The position numbers and the translations under genes were made by a program. The notes under the pieces are model-generated. The model made no database searches and had not been told where the DNA came from. It worked only from the letters and a program-made list of their open reading frames with translations. DNA of 64,000 nt from Tuctoria greenei. Its lineage: Eukaryota > Streptophyta > Magnoliopsida > Poales > Poaceae. The stretch is taken from contig JAYESD010000002.1 in assembly GCA_036927565.1 (NCBI GenBank), forward strand, positions 76,197,735-76,261,734. Reading direction: 5' to 3'. This document shows positions 44,687 to 56,639 of this stretch, piece after piece (within the stretch, counting starts at the first letter, position 1; the number at the start of each line of letters is the position of its first letter).

Positions 44687-45701
44687 CACCATTTTCTGAT
44701 AGGACAAATTATAATTTCAATTTTACTGGTACACTCATTTTTTGAATTTTTTTTATTATTATATGTTTATAAAAACAATTTAATATAAATAACCAAAAGT
44801 TTTGAAAATTTTCAAAGCTAACCTACTGTCGTGAGTGTAACAAACGAAATGTCACATGTGCTAAAAATGTCGTTTGTGTTGCAAACAAAATTCTACATGG
44901 CGTGCGACCTGTCAAATGATTCGTAAGGGGCCCATTAAGAATTTCGTATGTGGGACATACGAAATTTGGTAAGGTGCGAATTTCGTATGTTACATGCGGA
45001 GATTGAGCGTTGGTCGGGTCCCAGACAGCGGCGTGGCTGTACTTCAGATGGATGCTACTGCCTGCTATGCTATGGCCTGTGGCACCGCATTGACATCTTG
45101 CATTGAGGTTGCTTGGACCCTTGTATTTTAGTATGGAGCTACGGAGCAGCAAGCAACGTCTGCATCACTCAGCGTATATCGAACACACGACCTTCGCCCA
45201 TGCCGGTGTCAGGCCTATTGCCTCGCGCCAATCGTCACGGTAGACGAGTCGATTGTCACGTACCTGCCCTACGTGTGCAGTTACCTAGCAGTCTAGCACA
45301 ACTGGTTCTTGTACTTGACGACGCGGGGAGGGCTCCTTTGTGGTGGTGTATGCCGGCACCGTGGTGCCGCGGGACGGCACTGTGTCCTAGAGGAGCGGTC
45401 CGGTCATACATGCCACGGATATACGAATTTCGTACGTGCCATGGACGGAGTTACTCTGCACTTCGTCCATGACACGTACGAAATGATGTGGCTACTATTT
45501 TTTACATCGTGGCATTGCATGTGATGACGGGGTAAGGAGAAAAACTGAATTTCGTACGGGACAACCACAAAGTTTGCATTTCGTCTGTGACACATATGAC
45601 AGTGGGTCATTTTTTAAAAATTTTAGATTCCATCGGTTGTTTATATTAAAAAGATTTTTAATTCGTCTATTAAAAAAATTCTATTTTTTAGTGGTGTAGT
45701 G
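44687..45701. mobile_element. CACTA-like non-autonomous element
   Basis: The right end read in reverse starts CACTACACCACTAAAAAATAG. The left counterpart near 44687 is ACACCATTTTCTGATAGG, followed by about 100 bp of imperfect inverted similarity (TTTAATATAAATAACC against TTTAATATAAACAACC). The motif ATTTCGTACGTG or its complement recurs at 44945-44990, 45424, 45474, 45548 and 45578, as expected for subterminal repeats. One pair forms a tight hairpin (AATTTCGTATGT, GGG, complement) at 44940-44966. No coding sequence. It lies about 150 bp upstream of lysA. Confidence 0.45.
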
Positions 45702-45910
45702 TAAAGTTTACTGGAATGTAAATAAAAAGTAGAGCACTGAAAGTATAGAGTAGATATGCAGAGTGAACATGCTGAAAGTATAAGGATATGCTGGAAGTAC
45801 AGAAAAGATACAGATGATATAGTATGGTTTAGAGAAAACAAGTGCGGATTGCCTAACAATTTCACATTGGATTTGCATATCCACCATGGAGCAATTTGAT
45901 CTATTTTTCT

Positions 45911-46190
45911 AGAGTCAGTGGTTGAGTGGTTAGCGCCTCCGTCGCGAGGGCACCCCACTCGTGTTTGATTCCTGTCTAACTCAGAGTGTCTCGCCGTGAT
46001 TTATTTTCAAACGTTTTCCGAGTGGAGCCACAATAGTAATGCAACATCCTGTCGTACATTGGACTCCCGCGATTTCGTTAATCTCTTGGAGGTCGCAATC
46101 TTAAAAGTCGAGTGTTGTTGTAGGGTTGAATGTGTATGTGAGTGTGTATATGTGTGTGGATAGTATGAGTGAGTGTGTACACGTCTGATC
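45911..46190 (+). mobile_element. tRNA-derived SINE
   Basis: Starts AGAGTCAGTGGTTGAGTGG with a pol III A-box (TGGTTGAGTGGTTAG) and a B-box-like GTTTGATTCCT about 35 bp later, both as in tRNA genes. A non-tRNA body follows, and a GTGTATGTGAGTGTGTATATG tail. This is the layout of Poaceae SINEs with TG-rich ends. It is not a functional tRNA because no cloverleaf closes. Confidence 0.65.
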
Positions 46191-46939
46191 AGATACTACA
46201 AATGTATCCAATATAGAGGCTTAAAAACTCGACTTATTTGACAAAAAGTTCAGCTCCAACTCCATAAAAATTGAGGTATTTGATCGGAATAATCTCTTAT
46301 GCCTCTAAAATTATCTCTTAAAGTCCGTGTGTGTGTGCCCAACGCAGATGTGACACAGACCGCTATGTTCATGGCACATGTGCGCTGTTCAGCTATGGCA
46401 TGAGCATCGCCAGCATTGCTTAAGGCCATCCGCAGTGGTACACTGTAAAGCATACTGAAAATTTTTTGTGAGAGCACATACTGAAAGTATAGAATATATA
46501 TAGTATAGTTTAGAGGGTAGAGTATAATTTAGAAGGTGCTGATATGGATGGTCTAACGATAAACCGAGCTTGCGCGCGGCCAGCCCTCGCCCATGCGTGG
46601 CCTAGAAAGTCAAGGCATCATAGGTCTCAAGGATGAGGCGGGATAGTCTAACCGGTGATGCCACCATCGGACCATGCCACGATTGTCATTCTGCAATCGA
46701 GAACCATTTGCGTCACTTGATCTTGAGCCATGGGCGATGATGATTCAGCCAAAAAACTAGGGGAACGAGTGAGAAGCATCAGATTTGGTTGTTTGTCGGC
46801 ATCCATGGTGATGGCAACCTCCGGACAAGTGGAGATAACAATGGCTGCTGGGATTGTGCCCTACAGGAAGAGGGTTGAGAGAAATAGAAATGGGGAAGGG
46901 AGCAACCGATACATGTGTAATCAGTGATATTGCTTAATA
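46191..46939. other. Intergenic DNA with repeated CTGAAAGTATAGA motif
   Basis: Positions 46450-46530 (ACTGAAAGTATAGAATATATATAGTATAGTTTAGAG) resemble 45735-45840 on the other side of the SINE, so the SINE probably landed in or near a duplicated repeat. No gene is supported. Confidence 0.35.
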
Positions 46940-47014
46940 CTTTTTCCGTCTCAAAAAACTTATCGCTTTGTAGTTCAAAAATAAACTACAAAACGACAAG
47001 CTTTTAGAACAGAG
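46940..47014. mobile_element. Short Stowaway-like MITE
   Basis: 75 bp between TA dinucleotides, starting CTTTTTCCGTCTCAAAA and ending TTTTAGAACAGAG, with an internal inverted repeat (CTTTGTAGTT / AACTACAAAACG). The ends are degenerate versions of the grass CTCCCTCCGTCCCAAAA terminus. Confidence 0.6.
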
Positions 47015-47444
47015 TAATTTGTTATCAACTTCATGATGACTTTAAGATTCTAGAGTAGCCTAAGTTCCATGAAAATCTTGGAGTTGGCTCTTAGATTCAC
47101 GTTTTTTTCTTAGATTCGGAGTTGGTAGAGCTGAGCTAAGTTGAGAGTGAAGTTAGATTTGAAGAGCAGAGTTGGTTCTGTCAAAAAAAGCACCCTTAGT
47201 GATATTCTTAATGTGCAACTTCGTTTTTTTTTTTTCACATCCCGTCACTAGAGCTACCCTGCATTAGGGTCTTGCCCTTGCCCCTACCTATGGTCGCATA
47301 TTGTTTCGTCACCTGTCCAAGAATTACCACTATTCCATTTAATTTAGCAGTTAGAGAAGGTTTCAAAGCATCTCTAAAAGAGGACTATAAATTTGCCTGT
47401 AAAAATATATCCTTAGGACCAACACAAAAATTGTTAGTGTGATG

Positions 47445-47464
47445 CCCCCCCCCCCCCCCCCCCC
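47445..47464. repeat. Poly-C run
   Basis: Twenty C residues in a row. It may be a sequencing or assembly weak point. A G-quadruplex is possible on the other strand. Confidence 0.95.
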
Positions 47465-47624
47465 AAATGAGTTTTTTTATTTGTAACCTATTTTCTTATT
47501 ATTTAACAATAATAGCCGCCAATTTTTTATTGCAAATCTAGCCACCTAATCCCCAATTAGAAGGGCAACCGGTTATGTGGCAGCCAAATGTGGATACTGT
47601 TGACAGTAATTAAGTATCACTTTA

Positions 47625-47850
47625 GACCGTTAATATAACCCATAATCATAGATGATTATACATTTTTTACACACATGTCCTTTAGAAATAATAGATTTCG
47701 ACTTGTACTTGGAGAAAATAGTGCATGCAGGTATTCTATAAAAAATTGAGGTGAATCTAGAGGAGGAATCCTAAATAATACACTCCCAACCAATCAGACG
47801 CCGACACGTGGTAGCATATGGATCAAATGGTCCACCTACATGAGTATCCG
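47625..47850 (+). repeat. Left arm of 4.5-kb-spaced inverted repeat
   Basis: GACCGTTAATATAA, then TACTTGGAGAAAATAGTGCATGC, then AGGAATCCTAAATAATAC and AACCAATCAGACGC occur here. Each has its reverse complement, in mirrored order, at 52062-52250. Together the arms flank the copia LTR and gag. Confidence 0.75.
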
Positions 47851-48648
47851 AGGGCATCCAATGATGTAGCGTCGAGAAATGACATGAGGACCCACATGAA
47901 AGTCACCTAGGAAAACCAGGACGAGTGGGACCAAGCCTAGTTTGGCCGAACTGGTCTCCCCACCAATCTCGATCAACTTCAACGTGACACTCTCTTGTGG
48001 CTTGGTGATAACAATGGTGACTGATTCGTGCGTAAAAGATGGCGGGAACCAACCTCAACACTAGTATAAATAGGACCTCTCACTTCAACAAATCTTTCTT
48101 TCTTTTTTTGACTTTATGCATTATAATAATATTATTATTAGTCTCTCTTTATTTATATACTTGGTCAAAGCATTTCTTGTTTGATTGTGGAGTCCATTTA
48201 TGTGCTAGGTGTAAATATTATTATGATCAAATCATAATGCACATGTCATGTTATCATAAATAACTTACACGATCACTATAGTCTAAATAGGTAATAATAT
48301 GATTATGTTGATATGAATATGATAGTGTTTGGTTCAATGATGTTTAGGTTAGCCATTGCCTTAGGATGATGCTTGTACCTAGGCTTCTAACGTATTTACT
48401 TAACATGTAAGCGTGATGCTTAGATAGTTAAATAGCGTTGGATGTCTCATAGACCCACGAGTTGTAGGGGTAGACGCCAGGTGGTGATAGCACTATCCGT
48501 TCTTTGTACTCCCCCACGTTCGCCTATGCCATAGGCTCTTGGCGTGAATCGTTGTTGGCATTTCTTAACACCACAAATTATTTCCGATAGGAGATGAAAT
48601 TCGCAAGCGCACGAAAGATAACGTTGTAGCATTTCACCCAAGAGTATT

Positions 48649-50297
48649 TGAATGTGCATCTAGACTAATCTCCGTGGGTTTTGATAATTAATGACAACAC
48701 TTAAGGGACTAATGAGCATTACAAGTGTAAGTACAGGTGACTGAAAGATGGACGTCGTTGGATACACTCAAAAAGGAAAAAGAGGAGAAAATGGCAAAAA
48801 ACTTGAAGAGTAGAATTTAGGTTATTTAAATTCTTTGTGTCAAGTTTAGCCACATACATAGTGTGTTCAATGTGTCAAAGTATTGAGAATCTTCTAAGAG
48901 CTCATATTCCAAGTTAAATTAGTTTGAGAGATGAGTTGAGGCTGCCCTAAGGACAGGGCCGGACTTGTCCGGGCAGAAGGCCGGACTAGCCCGGCCACAT
49001 CGGATTGATCCGATGTTAGGCGGACCAAGAGTTTCTGTGTGAGTTCGAACTTGTCCGTTTGGGGACGGACTAGTCCATGATGAGTGTGTCTGAGTCCTTC
49101 TGGGACTAAGTCCTGAAGGATCGGACTAGTCTGCTCTCACAGACTAGTCCATTTCTGATCAGAAAAGAAGTTTCTGTGTGAGATCGGACTAGTCCGTTCT
49201 GAGTCAGACTAGTTCGCTGTGGACTTGGAGGTGGTTACTGGGACTAAGTTCTGGATGTCCGGACTTGTCCGCCCTCAGGGACCGAACTAGTCCAGTGGAC
49301 CAGACTTGTCTATTCTCAACTGGAACAAAAGGTTCAGTGTAAGATCGAACTAGTTCGTTCTTGGACGGACTAGTCCGTTGTGTTGTGACTGTTTGAATTC
49401 AAAAGGTGGCGGAGGACTTTGTGGTTGGTCAAGGGTGACATCAATGGTCCCCACAGGCCGGACTAGTCTGGGATCAAAGGCCGGACTAGTCTGCACTTTT
49501 CCTGATGGCAACGGCTATTTGCCGGGACCCCTATAAAAAGGGATCCCCGGGCCCTCAAAGGGCAACTCTCGAACACTAGCGCCGCCAAAGCCTTCCTATA
49601 GCCTTCCTAGCCCTCTTTTAACCATTCTTGGAGTCCTAAGAGCAATTTTTTATGATTTGTGAGTTTTGGAAGAGAAGATAGAAGGGTTTGCTTGTCTTTG
49701 AGCTCTTGGTTGATTCTCTCGGTTTGATTCGTTGATTTAAGTTCATGTGGGTGTTGATCTCTGATATTTTCGAGATGTAATCTTGTGGGAGCCTCAGATT
49801 GATAGTTGACCCACAAATTTGGTGATTACCCCCTTGATTTATTGGAAGAGCTAGCCAACCTTTGTGGTGGCTAGATGAGGAAAGGGTTGAGCAAAACACG
49901 ACCTTCCGTGGGCTCCTCAACATGGATGTACGCTTCTTTGTGAAGCTGAACCACATGATAAATCTTGTGTCTTGTGCCCTTGATTTACCTTTCTCATTAT
50001 TCGCTAGATCATGTTAGGGTTCTACACGTTCTTTATCTTAATCTTGCGGCTCACCTCAATGTAGTTGTTTTATCTTCGTGCATCTCCATTACTAGATTGT
50101 TAGGTTTGTATTCTTCATATTTCATTAAGTAGACTTCACAAAATCACATAAAAAATCTCACCTTTTGTTAAGTTCAACTTTCTGACCGGACTAGTCCGCA
50201 CCAAGGCCGGACTAGAACGTACTATGTCTACTAATTAGCTTTTATTGAGTTAAATTTCAGGTTATCCGCCTATTCGCCCCCCTCTAGGCAACTTTCA
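48649..50297 (+). repeat. 5' LTR of SIRE-like Ty1/copia element
   Basis: 1649 bp from TGAATGTGC to ACTTTCA, followed by a primer-binding site. It is homologous to the solo LTR at 19585-21174 in opposite orientation. Positions 48950-49500 hold many copies and variants of CGGACTAGTCCG. CCCCTATAAAAAGGG (49529-49543) is a good TATA box. Confidence 0.85.
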
Positions 50298-50299
50298 AT

Positions 50300-50311
50300 T
50301 GGTATAAGAGC
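50300..50311 (+). other. tRNA-Met-type primer-binding site
   Basis: TGGTATAAGAGC follows the LTR by two bases. The standard copia site is TGGTATCAGAGC, so one base differs. Confidence 0.8.
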
Positions 50312-50368
50312 CTAACTCTCCCAAAAGCTTAACCGCTTGGAGAGGTGAGAGAAAACGATGAGAAGGAG

Positions 50369-52064
50369 ATGCTGATCATCGACACCACCGCCACCAGTGA
50401 GAACAACGACAAAGGCGAACAAGATTCCAACGCTCTGCCACACAAGAACAGTGACAAGCCAAAGCCTCCTCCTTTTGATGGCAAAACCGAAGATGAAGAT
50501 GAAAAGGTGAAGCGCCTTGCGAACCTTCTTCAAAAGGCAAGAGAGGAGGCTAAGAGGAGGAGAAGGCTTGAGAAGGAGAAGAAGCTCAAGAAGCCCGTAG
50601 AGGACTACACACGATATCCTTTTAACTATGAGTGCCTTAATTCTCATTCCAATTATCTTTCTATTCCAATTGGCAAAGCTCCACACTTTGATGGGACTAA
50701 CTATACTATGTGGAAACATAACATGAAGTTGCATCTTATTTCTATCAATCCTACACTTTGGCATGTTGTTTGCCGAGGTGTAGATATTCCCGTGGACGAT
50801 GAAGAGCTCACCCCAGAGCAAGAACAACTAATTCACCACAATGCTCAAGTGGCAGCTGTACTCAACTCATCCATGAACCAAAAAGAGTCCAACAAAGTGG
50901 ATGGTTTGGAGCAAGCCAAAGAGATTTGGGACACGCTCAAGATTGCACATGAAGGCAACTGGTCTGTGAGGGAAGCCAAGATTGAGATAATCGAGGGGGA
51001 GCTTGGAAGATTCGCCATGGAAGAAGGTGAGATCCCCAAGAGATGTACAACCGACTCAAGACTCTTATCAATAGGAGTCGGGCGTACAGATGCAAGAAGT
51101 GGACCGACCATGAGGTGGTCAACAGGATGATAAGAGCTTTCATGCCTTGCAATGTGACGATTTGCACACTCATCTGTGAGAGTCCCAACTTCCACAAGAT
51201 GACTCCGGATGAGGTGCTTGGCAAGATCATCAACCACGAGATGATGGAGATGGAAGCATGCCATGTCAATGACCTTGCCAATGTCACATCCTCCAAGAAG
51301 AAAGGCATTGCTCTCAAATCCTCATGCAAGTCCAAAAGTAAAGAGGTGCAAGCTTCAAGCAATGACGATGAAAGTGAAGAACAAGAGAGCAACGGCATGG
51401 ACAATGAGGAATTGGCCTTCTTCATCAAAAGTTTCAAAAGGATGATGAATAAAAGAAGAGGGTCAAACTATGAGAGCAAGAGCAAAGACAAGAGCAAGTC
51501 AAGACCAATGAGGGCTTGCTACAACTGCGGTGAGTATGGGCACTTCATTGTGAATTGCCCATACGAAAAGGAAGATGACAAGAAGAAAAAGAACAAGGGT
51601 GAGAAGCCTCAAGAGAGGAAGATGTTCAAGAAGAAGAAATCACATGAGCACACTCATGTTGGCAAGGAGTGGGACTTCAACGATGAGTCCTCCTCCAATG
51701 ATGAAGCAGGAGTGGTAACCGCTGCCATCAAGAAGCCAACAATGAAGAAGACTCTCTTAACAAACAAGGGAGAGTGGAAAAGCTCAAGTCACACTTGTAT
51801 CTTGGCCAGGGAGGGAAAACAAAAGGTTAAATCTAAACTCTCCTTACATTCTATTAAAGATGAGGAATTTGATAGTGCTAGTGAGAATGAATACATGTTT
51901 GAAGGCTTAAGTAAAAGTGCTATAATTAAAATGAAAAAGCTTTCCGATGAGATTTTAGACAAGGAAGAACTTCTCGAGGAACAAGATGAATTGCTTGTCC
52001 ATGATAGGCAAAATAATCTTGACCTGGAGAAGCTTCTTGAGCTTGAGAAGTTCCGTGTCATGCC
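50369..52064 (+). pseudogene. SIRE-like copia gag, truncated
   Basis: Gag starts at the first in-frame ATG (50369). It shows the DUF4219/UBN2-type core, IGKAPHFDGTNYTMWKHNMK, and later WTDHEVVNRMIRAFMP. A one-base shift near 51030 moves the frame from the first part (to 51130) to the second (51043 on). A CCHC zinc knuckle, CYNCGEYGHFIVNC, lies at 51519-51560. It is followed by a Lys/Ser-rich region and the beginning of the coiled coil (DEILDKEELLEEQDEL). At about 52062 the gene stops abruptly where the right inverted arm begins. No protease, integrase or RT follows, and no 3' LTR is found. Gag would package element RNA. Confidence 0.85.
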
Positions 52065-52250
52065 ACATGTTAGCGTCTGATTGGTTGAGAAGGTATTCTT
52101 TAGGATTCCTCCCTCGGATTCACTTAAGTTATGTATAAAAACTCCTGCATGAATTATTTCTTCAAGTATAAGTGGAATTATGTTAAATATAACTATGATG
52201 TTTGTAAGAAATATTTATTCCCTCACATAATCGAATTATATTGACGGTCA
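52062..52250 (-). repeat. Right arm of 4.5-kb-spaced inverted repeat
   Basis: Reverse-complement partner of 47625-47850, matched in order over about 190 bp with substitutions and small gaps. The gag frame runs a few codons into it before a stop at 52078. Confidence 0.75.
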
Positions 52251-55200
52251 AAATTGTTATATAACGACCGAACAAACCCCCAAGCTTACCTTTTGCTTGT
52301 CCCGAAGCAAAGATAAAGACTTAGGTTGTTGATCAAGAGTTGCTACAATGTTCTATTTTTCAAAAGTACCAAGTGTACAACAAAATATTCTACCTTGCAT
52401 TGAATAAATTGGCTATGGTACCTCACCTTTTTTCTTAGTCATTATGGGGCTTATTCCTCATCCTTTTCTTGGGTGGTTGAAGAACAAAACAACAAAATGA
52501 GCATGCATCACCTAATGTATGAGTTCCACTCAAAATTTCGGAGAATTTCAAAAGGTGTTTGAATTTAAGTTCCTCAAATGATGCACTCAATCACTCCTAT
52601 GTGGGAAGTGGTATTTGTATCCTCACCAAGGCAATGCCTTTCTTTTCCTACATCTAAATAAGGCTTGCATGTGGAGCTTGGTAGGGATCAAGAGTAGGCA
52701 TATTTGCAACACATATATTGCTAAGTCAAAAGAGTAAGCCTTAGGAGAAACAAATCATACTTTTTGATCAAGATTTGTGCAAGTGTGATAGAATATTTTG
52801 TGGAGTAGAAATATGAAGATGGCTCCTTTGTATGCACTTTTTTTTTGTGAGGATGAAACATGGCTACTTATTCTTTTTTCCCCATGCTCTTGTACATAAG
52901 CATGCATTTTTTTATTTTTTTTCTTGTAGCCATGTCTTCTAATACTCTTTTCTTTTCAAATATTTTGAATAGAGTATTATGCAAGGAAAACATGGAGTAT
53001 TTTTTTGATGGTGGAATGGTATGATGGAATTTGCTAACTTCTAGTGTAGAAGTTCAGCATGTACCCGTGCAATCTTGATCTTAAAATCATGAAAAGACTC
53101 TCACATAGGTCTGTACTAGTTTGACTAGGCTCAATGTAAAGTCAAATAGCATATGCATAAGGTTTATCAAATTCAAATCATCATATGGCTTTGGTAGGAA
53201 TTTCTATCAAATGAGGAACTCCCATTTTAAATTTTCTCTGAGAAATCAAGTTTCACTTTCAATTAGGGTACAACAGCTTTTATCACTATATCATATCCCA
53301 CAAAAACCTAGAATTGGACTTAGCCATTGCTACCCACAAATTCCAAGTTTAAGACAAGGATATTCTAAGCCAATAAACACAATACATGGAGAATACTAAG
53401 TTGTATTCTAAGCCAATAAACACAATACATGGTGAATACTAAGTTGTATGCAAGGGACTAGAGAAAATAAAATAGAGCAACTATTCATCATTTCAACTTA
53501 TGCAAAGTAAAAATATTCTTACCGCACATCTTTTATTTTATTAATCTAACCTATACTGCATTATTATATTTTTTAGATGCACATGTAGTGGAAAGAAATA
53601 AATAAAATAAAGGAATGCAAAAAGGGGTGTGATACAAGTTACTTCAAGTGGGGTTCCACCCCAAGCTTGTCCTTGGTCAAGGTCTGTGATAGGGATTGAA
53701 ACCCCTAATGGCGGAGCTAAGCCATGAGGTTGGCCTAACCTTGATGCAACGTGGCTTTGACATTGGAGGGTTGAATGTCTATGTTGTGTTGCCTCCCATG
53801 GGTGCCATGAGTGTGGTTGACGACAGTGTTGTTGATGCCGCTCATCCGCACCTCAAGGTTTTTCGTATGTTGGGTGTCATCCTTCATTCCTTAGCTAAGG
53901 TCATGATAACCTCTATCCACAAAGGAATAAGGTGTACCCATCATGTATTAGGTGTGATCCGCCATTCCTTGGCTAAGGTCACAATAACCTTTAGCCACAA
54001 AGGAACAACATGTCTATCGTTTCTTAGCTAAGCTTAAAATAACCTTAAGCCACAGAAGAACAATGTGCACCCAACGATGATGGCAACTCCCTTGAGCTTG
54101 AATGGGTGCTTAGAATAGTGTGAGAATAAAGATCTCACTTATTCATGGCAGCCCATTGGTTGCTCATGTAAGATTTCTATGTCAAACCTCCGATCTTGTA
54201 AAACTATGATTGGCCCTCAAGATTAAATTCCGATAGGTTTCAACCATGCTTGGTTACTCATTGGCCAAAAGATGTTGAAGTGATACCTCCAAATCGACTT
54301 CTTGTATGGATACATAAAAACATTACTCCTACAAGCTTCCCCCCTTGGATAGAGAGGGATGGTTAGCTCCCAACATTTGTACAGTTGAAACTTCAAGTAA
54401 GATGACCGAATTTCATTTGTACATCCAGGGAAGAAAAACAACAAAGATACATCGGGTCCAAATTCGAGTGCACCCATAACAATGTGTTGTTCATTGATAT
54501 AAGAGTGGAGCTTTATAAATTAATCAATTTGCACATTTTCTAAAGCCCCTACGTATAGCAATGCAAGTGATAGATGTACACTCTAAGGGTTCCTTCATCT
54601 TAAATTTTCTAACCATCTATACTTTTTTAGAAGAGCAATTGTTTATCATTTGGAGCATGGCAAACAAGATTCTCAATTTTTGTCCCCCCAAACAGATTTA
54701 TTGTTGCCCCTAGGAATAAGAAATCTAGTGATTCATAAATGAGTTTCAAATCAAACTTATGGATATTACTATTCCTAGGTGGCCACATACCAATTCAACC
54801 ATTAAGTCATTTCATAAGCATTATTTATTAAACCTAGGCAGCGAATGTCTAAGTCAATTTAAATAATACTTATGAAATTCTAGGTACTTGTTTAAATTTA
54901 TACCAAGTAAGGTGATATTCCTTTTGAAAAATATAAAATCAATGCTAACACTTACTTTCGTGAGGATGCATAAGAATTGAATGATGAGGAGGTGTAAACC
55001 TTCCTCGCCAATGTAAGCAAAAAATCATTCAATCCTATTACAATTCAAACAAGGAAAATTTTAAACTCGTACCTCAACTGAAGAGCAATCCGGGTTGAAG
55101 GTCGTTGTGTGAGAAACTCATGATCATGGATTTTGGTGTAGCCTTCATGTTCGATGTCTTTTGTCAAGTTGAGGTGGAGTTCAATGAGCTTCATATTACT

Positions 55201-56100
55201 CTTCCATCGGGTCATCATCTTGAGCATTCCTCCACCATGCAATAAAAAACGAGATTGGTGGAGGGATATGCACTTGAATCCTTCCAATGTTGCGTTGGGC
55301 TTTATTAGGCCTTCCAACCTCTTTACAAGTTTTCTTATGGCTGCATTAAAATTAAGAACAAACAAAACAACTCGAAAACGGGTTACATTAGCTCAAAAGC
55401 AAATCCAACCCTTTGTCAAATTATTTTTCCCAACTTAAAACAACTTGCAAATGCAATAAGGATTAAGGGAAATATTTTTGGTTTGAATTAGGAAGATGAA
55501 TTCAAGTGGTTAGGCCCAGATTTTATATCCAAATAAAGTTATTTCCTAATTTAAAATTTTAATTTTATGTTGGTTGGAGTTTTTTACTTTCCAACACGCA
55601 AGTGAAGAATTCAAACATGCTAAATGCGAATGCAAGGTTGGTGAGAAATTCCAATAGGCAATTGGAAAATCTAATATGAGGTAACTACCAATTAACCTAT
55701 TGGCAAGGACTCACCGAAAATTTGAAGTCTGATGAGCGGGGCTTACCTCCGTCCCGTTTAGTGTGATGATGTGTCATCCATGCCCGGAGATGATGGCATG
55801 GATGACTTCTCTTTTTGACATGCCATACCTCCTTTGGCTGCCATGTTGGACAAGTGGGACACGTGGTGGCCCCGACCTCTTTGTCGCCTTAATGGAGACT
55901 TGTTGATGTTGTGATGATTTTATTCTTTCTTGAAGATATTCTTTCATGAATTTGGTGAGGCTTGTCCTTTTTTCTCCCATCTCTTGTTGGCAGCTTAGTG
56001 GTCTTAGGCCATTTGAATGGCCCTGTGTGAGACCTATGTGTCTGAATACATTGGCTATGGAGATAAAAGTTTTGAATATCACCAAAACACCTTTTTCAAC
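52251..56100. other. Non-coding, repeat-derived stretch
   Basis: About 3.9 kb with no supportable gene. On the minus strand 52270-52310 reads CTTTGCTTCGGGACAAGC and then AAGCTTGGGGGTTTG, a style typical of gypsy (Athila-like) LTR or 3' regions, so this may be an old minus-strand retrotransposon. The lack of any gag-pol trace leaves it unassigned. 53300-53460 contains a short direct duplication (TATTCTAAGCCAATAAACAC twice). 55740-55880 is GC-richer. Confidence 0.4.
53885..54060. repeat. Tandem repeat, about 65-75 bp units
   Basis: Three inexact units built on TTCCTTAGCTAAGGTCATAATAACCT, then AGCCACAAAGGAAC, in non-coding DNA. Confidence 0.65.
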
Positions 56101-56400
56101 ATGGTCCGACTCTAGGTCCGAGCTCCGGCAAGGTCCGACATAAGGTCCGACTTGCTTTGTCTAGGTTCGACTTACTTTGGCTAGGACTGACTTCTTTGTC
56201 TAGGTCGGACTTACATTTGCTAGGTATGACTTCTTTGTCTAGGTCCGGATTTCTTTCACAAGGTCCGACTAAGCTTTAGTAAGCTCTGGAGCTAGGTCCG
56301 ACTAGCTTTTGTAAGCTCCGGTGGTAGGTCGTGCTAGCTTTGGTAAGCTCCGGCTCAAGGTCCGGTTAGTTTTGGCAAGGTCCGAAGCTAGATTGCAGTG
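56100..56400. repeat. AGGTCCGACT-rich short repeats
   Basis: More than ten irregular copies of TAGGTCCGACT, alternating with TTTGTC or AGCTTTGGTAAGCTCCGG. The words recall the GGTCCGG units of the gypsy LTRs, but the context is different. Confidence 0.7.
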
Positions 56401-56639
56401 ATTTTGCTTTTACCTTGAAATGATTCAAACTCGTTTTACATTGATGGGAAGTTTACTTAGTATTCTTTTACTAAGTTTTTGGTGTGTCTTGGTGGTTACG
56501 TTGGTTAATGTTTTGATATCGTTTTGCTATGGTTTGCAACATGCTTATGTGAGGTGCTCACGTAAGGTGTTGTGGTTATCGGAACTAAATGAGAGTCAAG
56601 TCCAGGAATTGTGCTCAAAATATTGGTTGTTTATTCATT

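Noticed and set aside
45911..45985. tRNA gene
   Set aside because: A- and B-box-like motifs are present, but the arms do not close into a cloverleaf and a SINE body and tail follow.
54223..56143. Short frames in the non-coding stretch between the copia elements
   Set aside because: Under 110 codons, no conserved motif, no splice partner.
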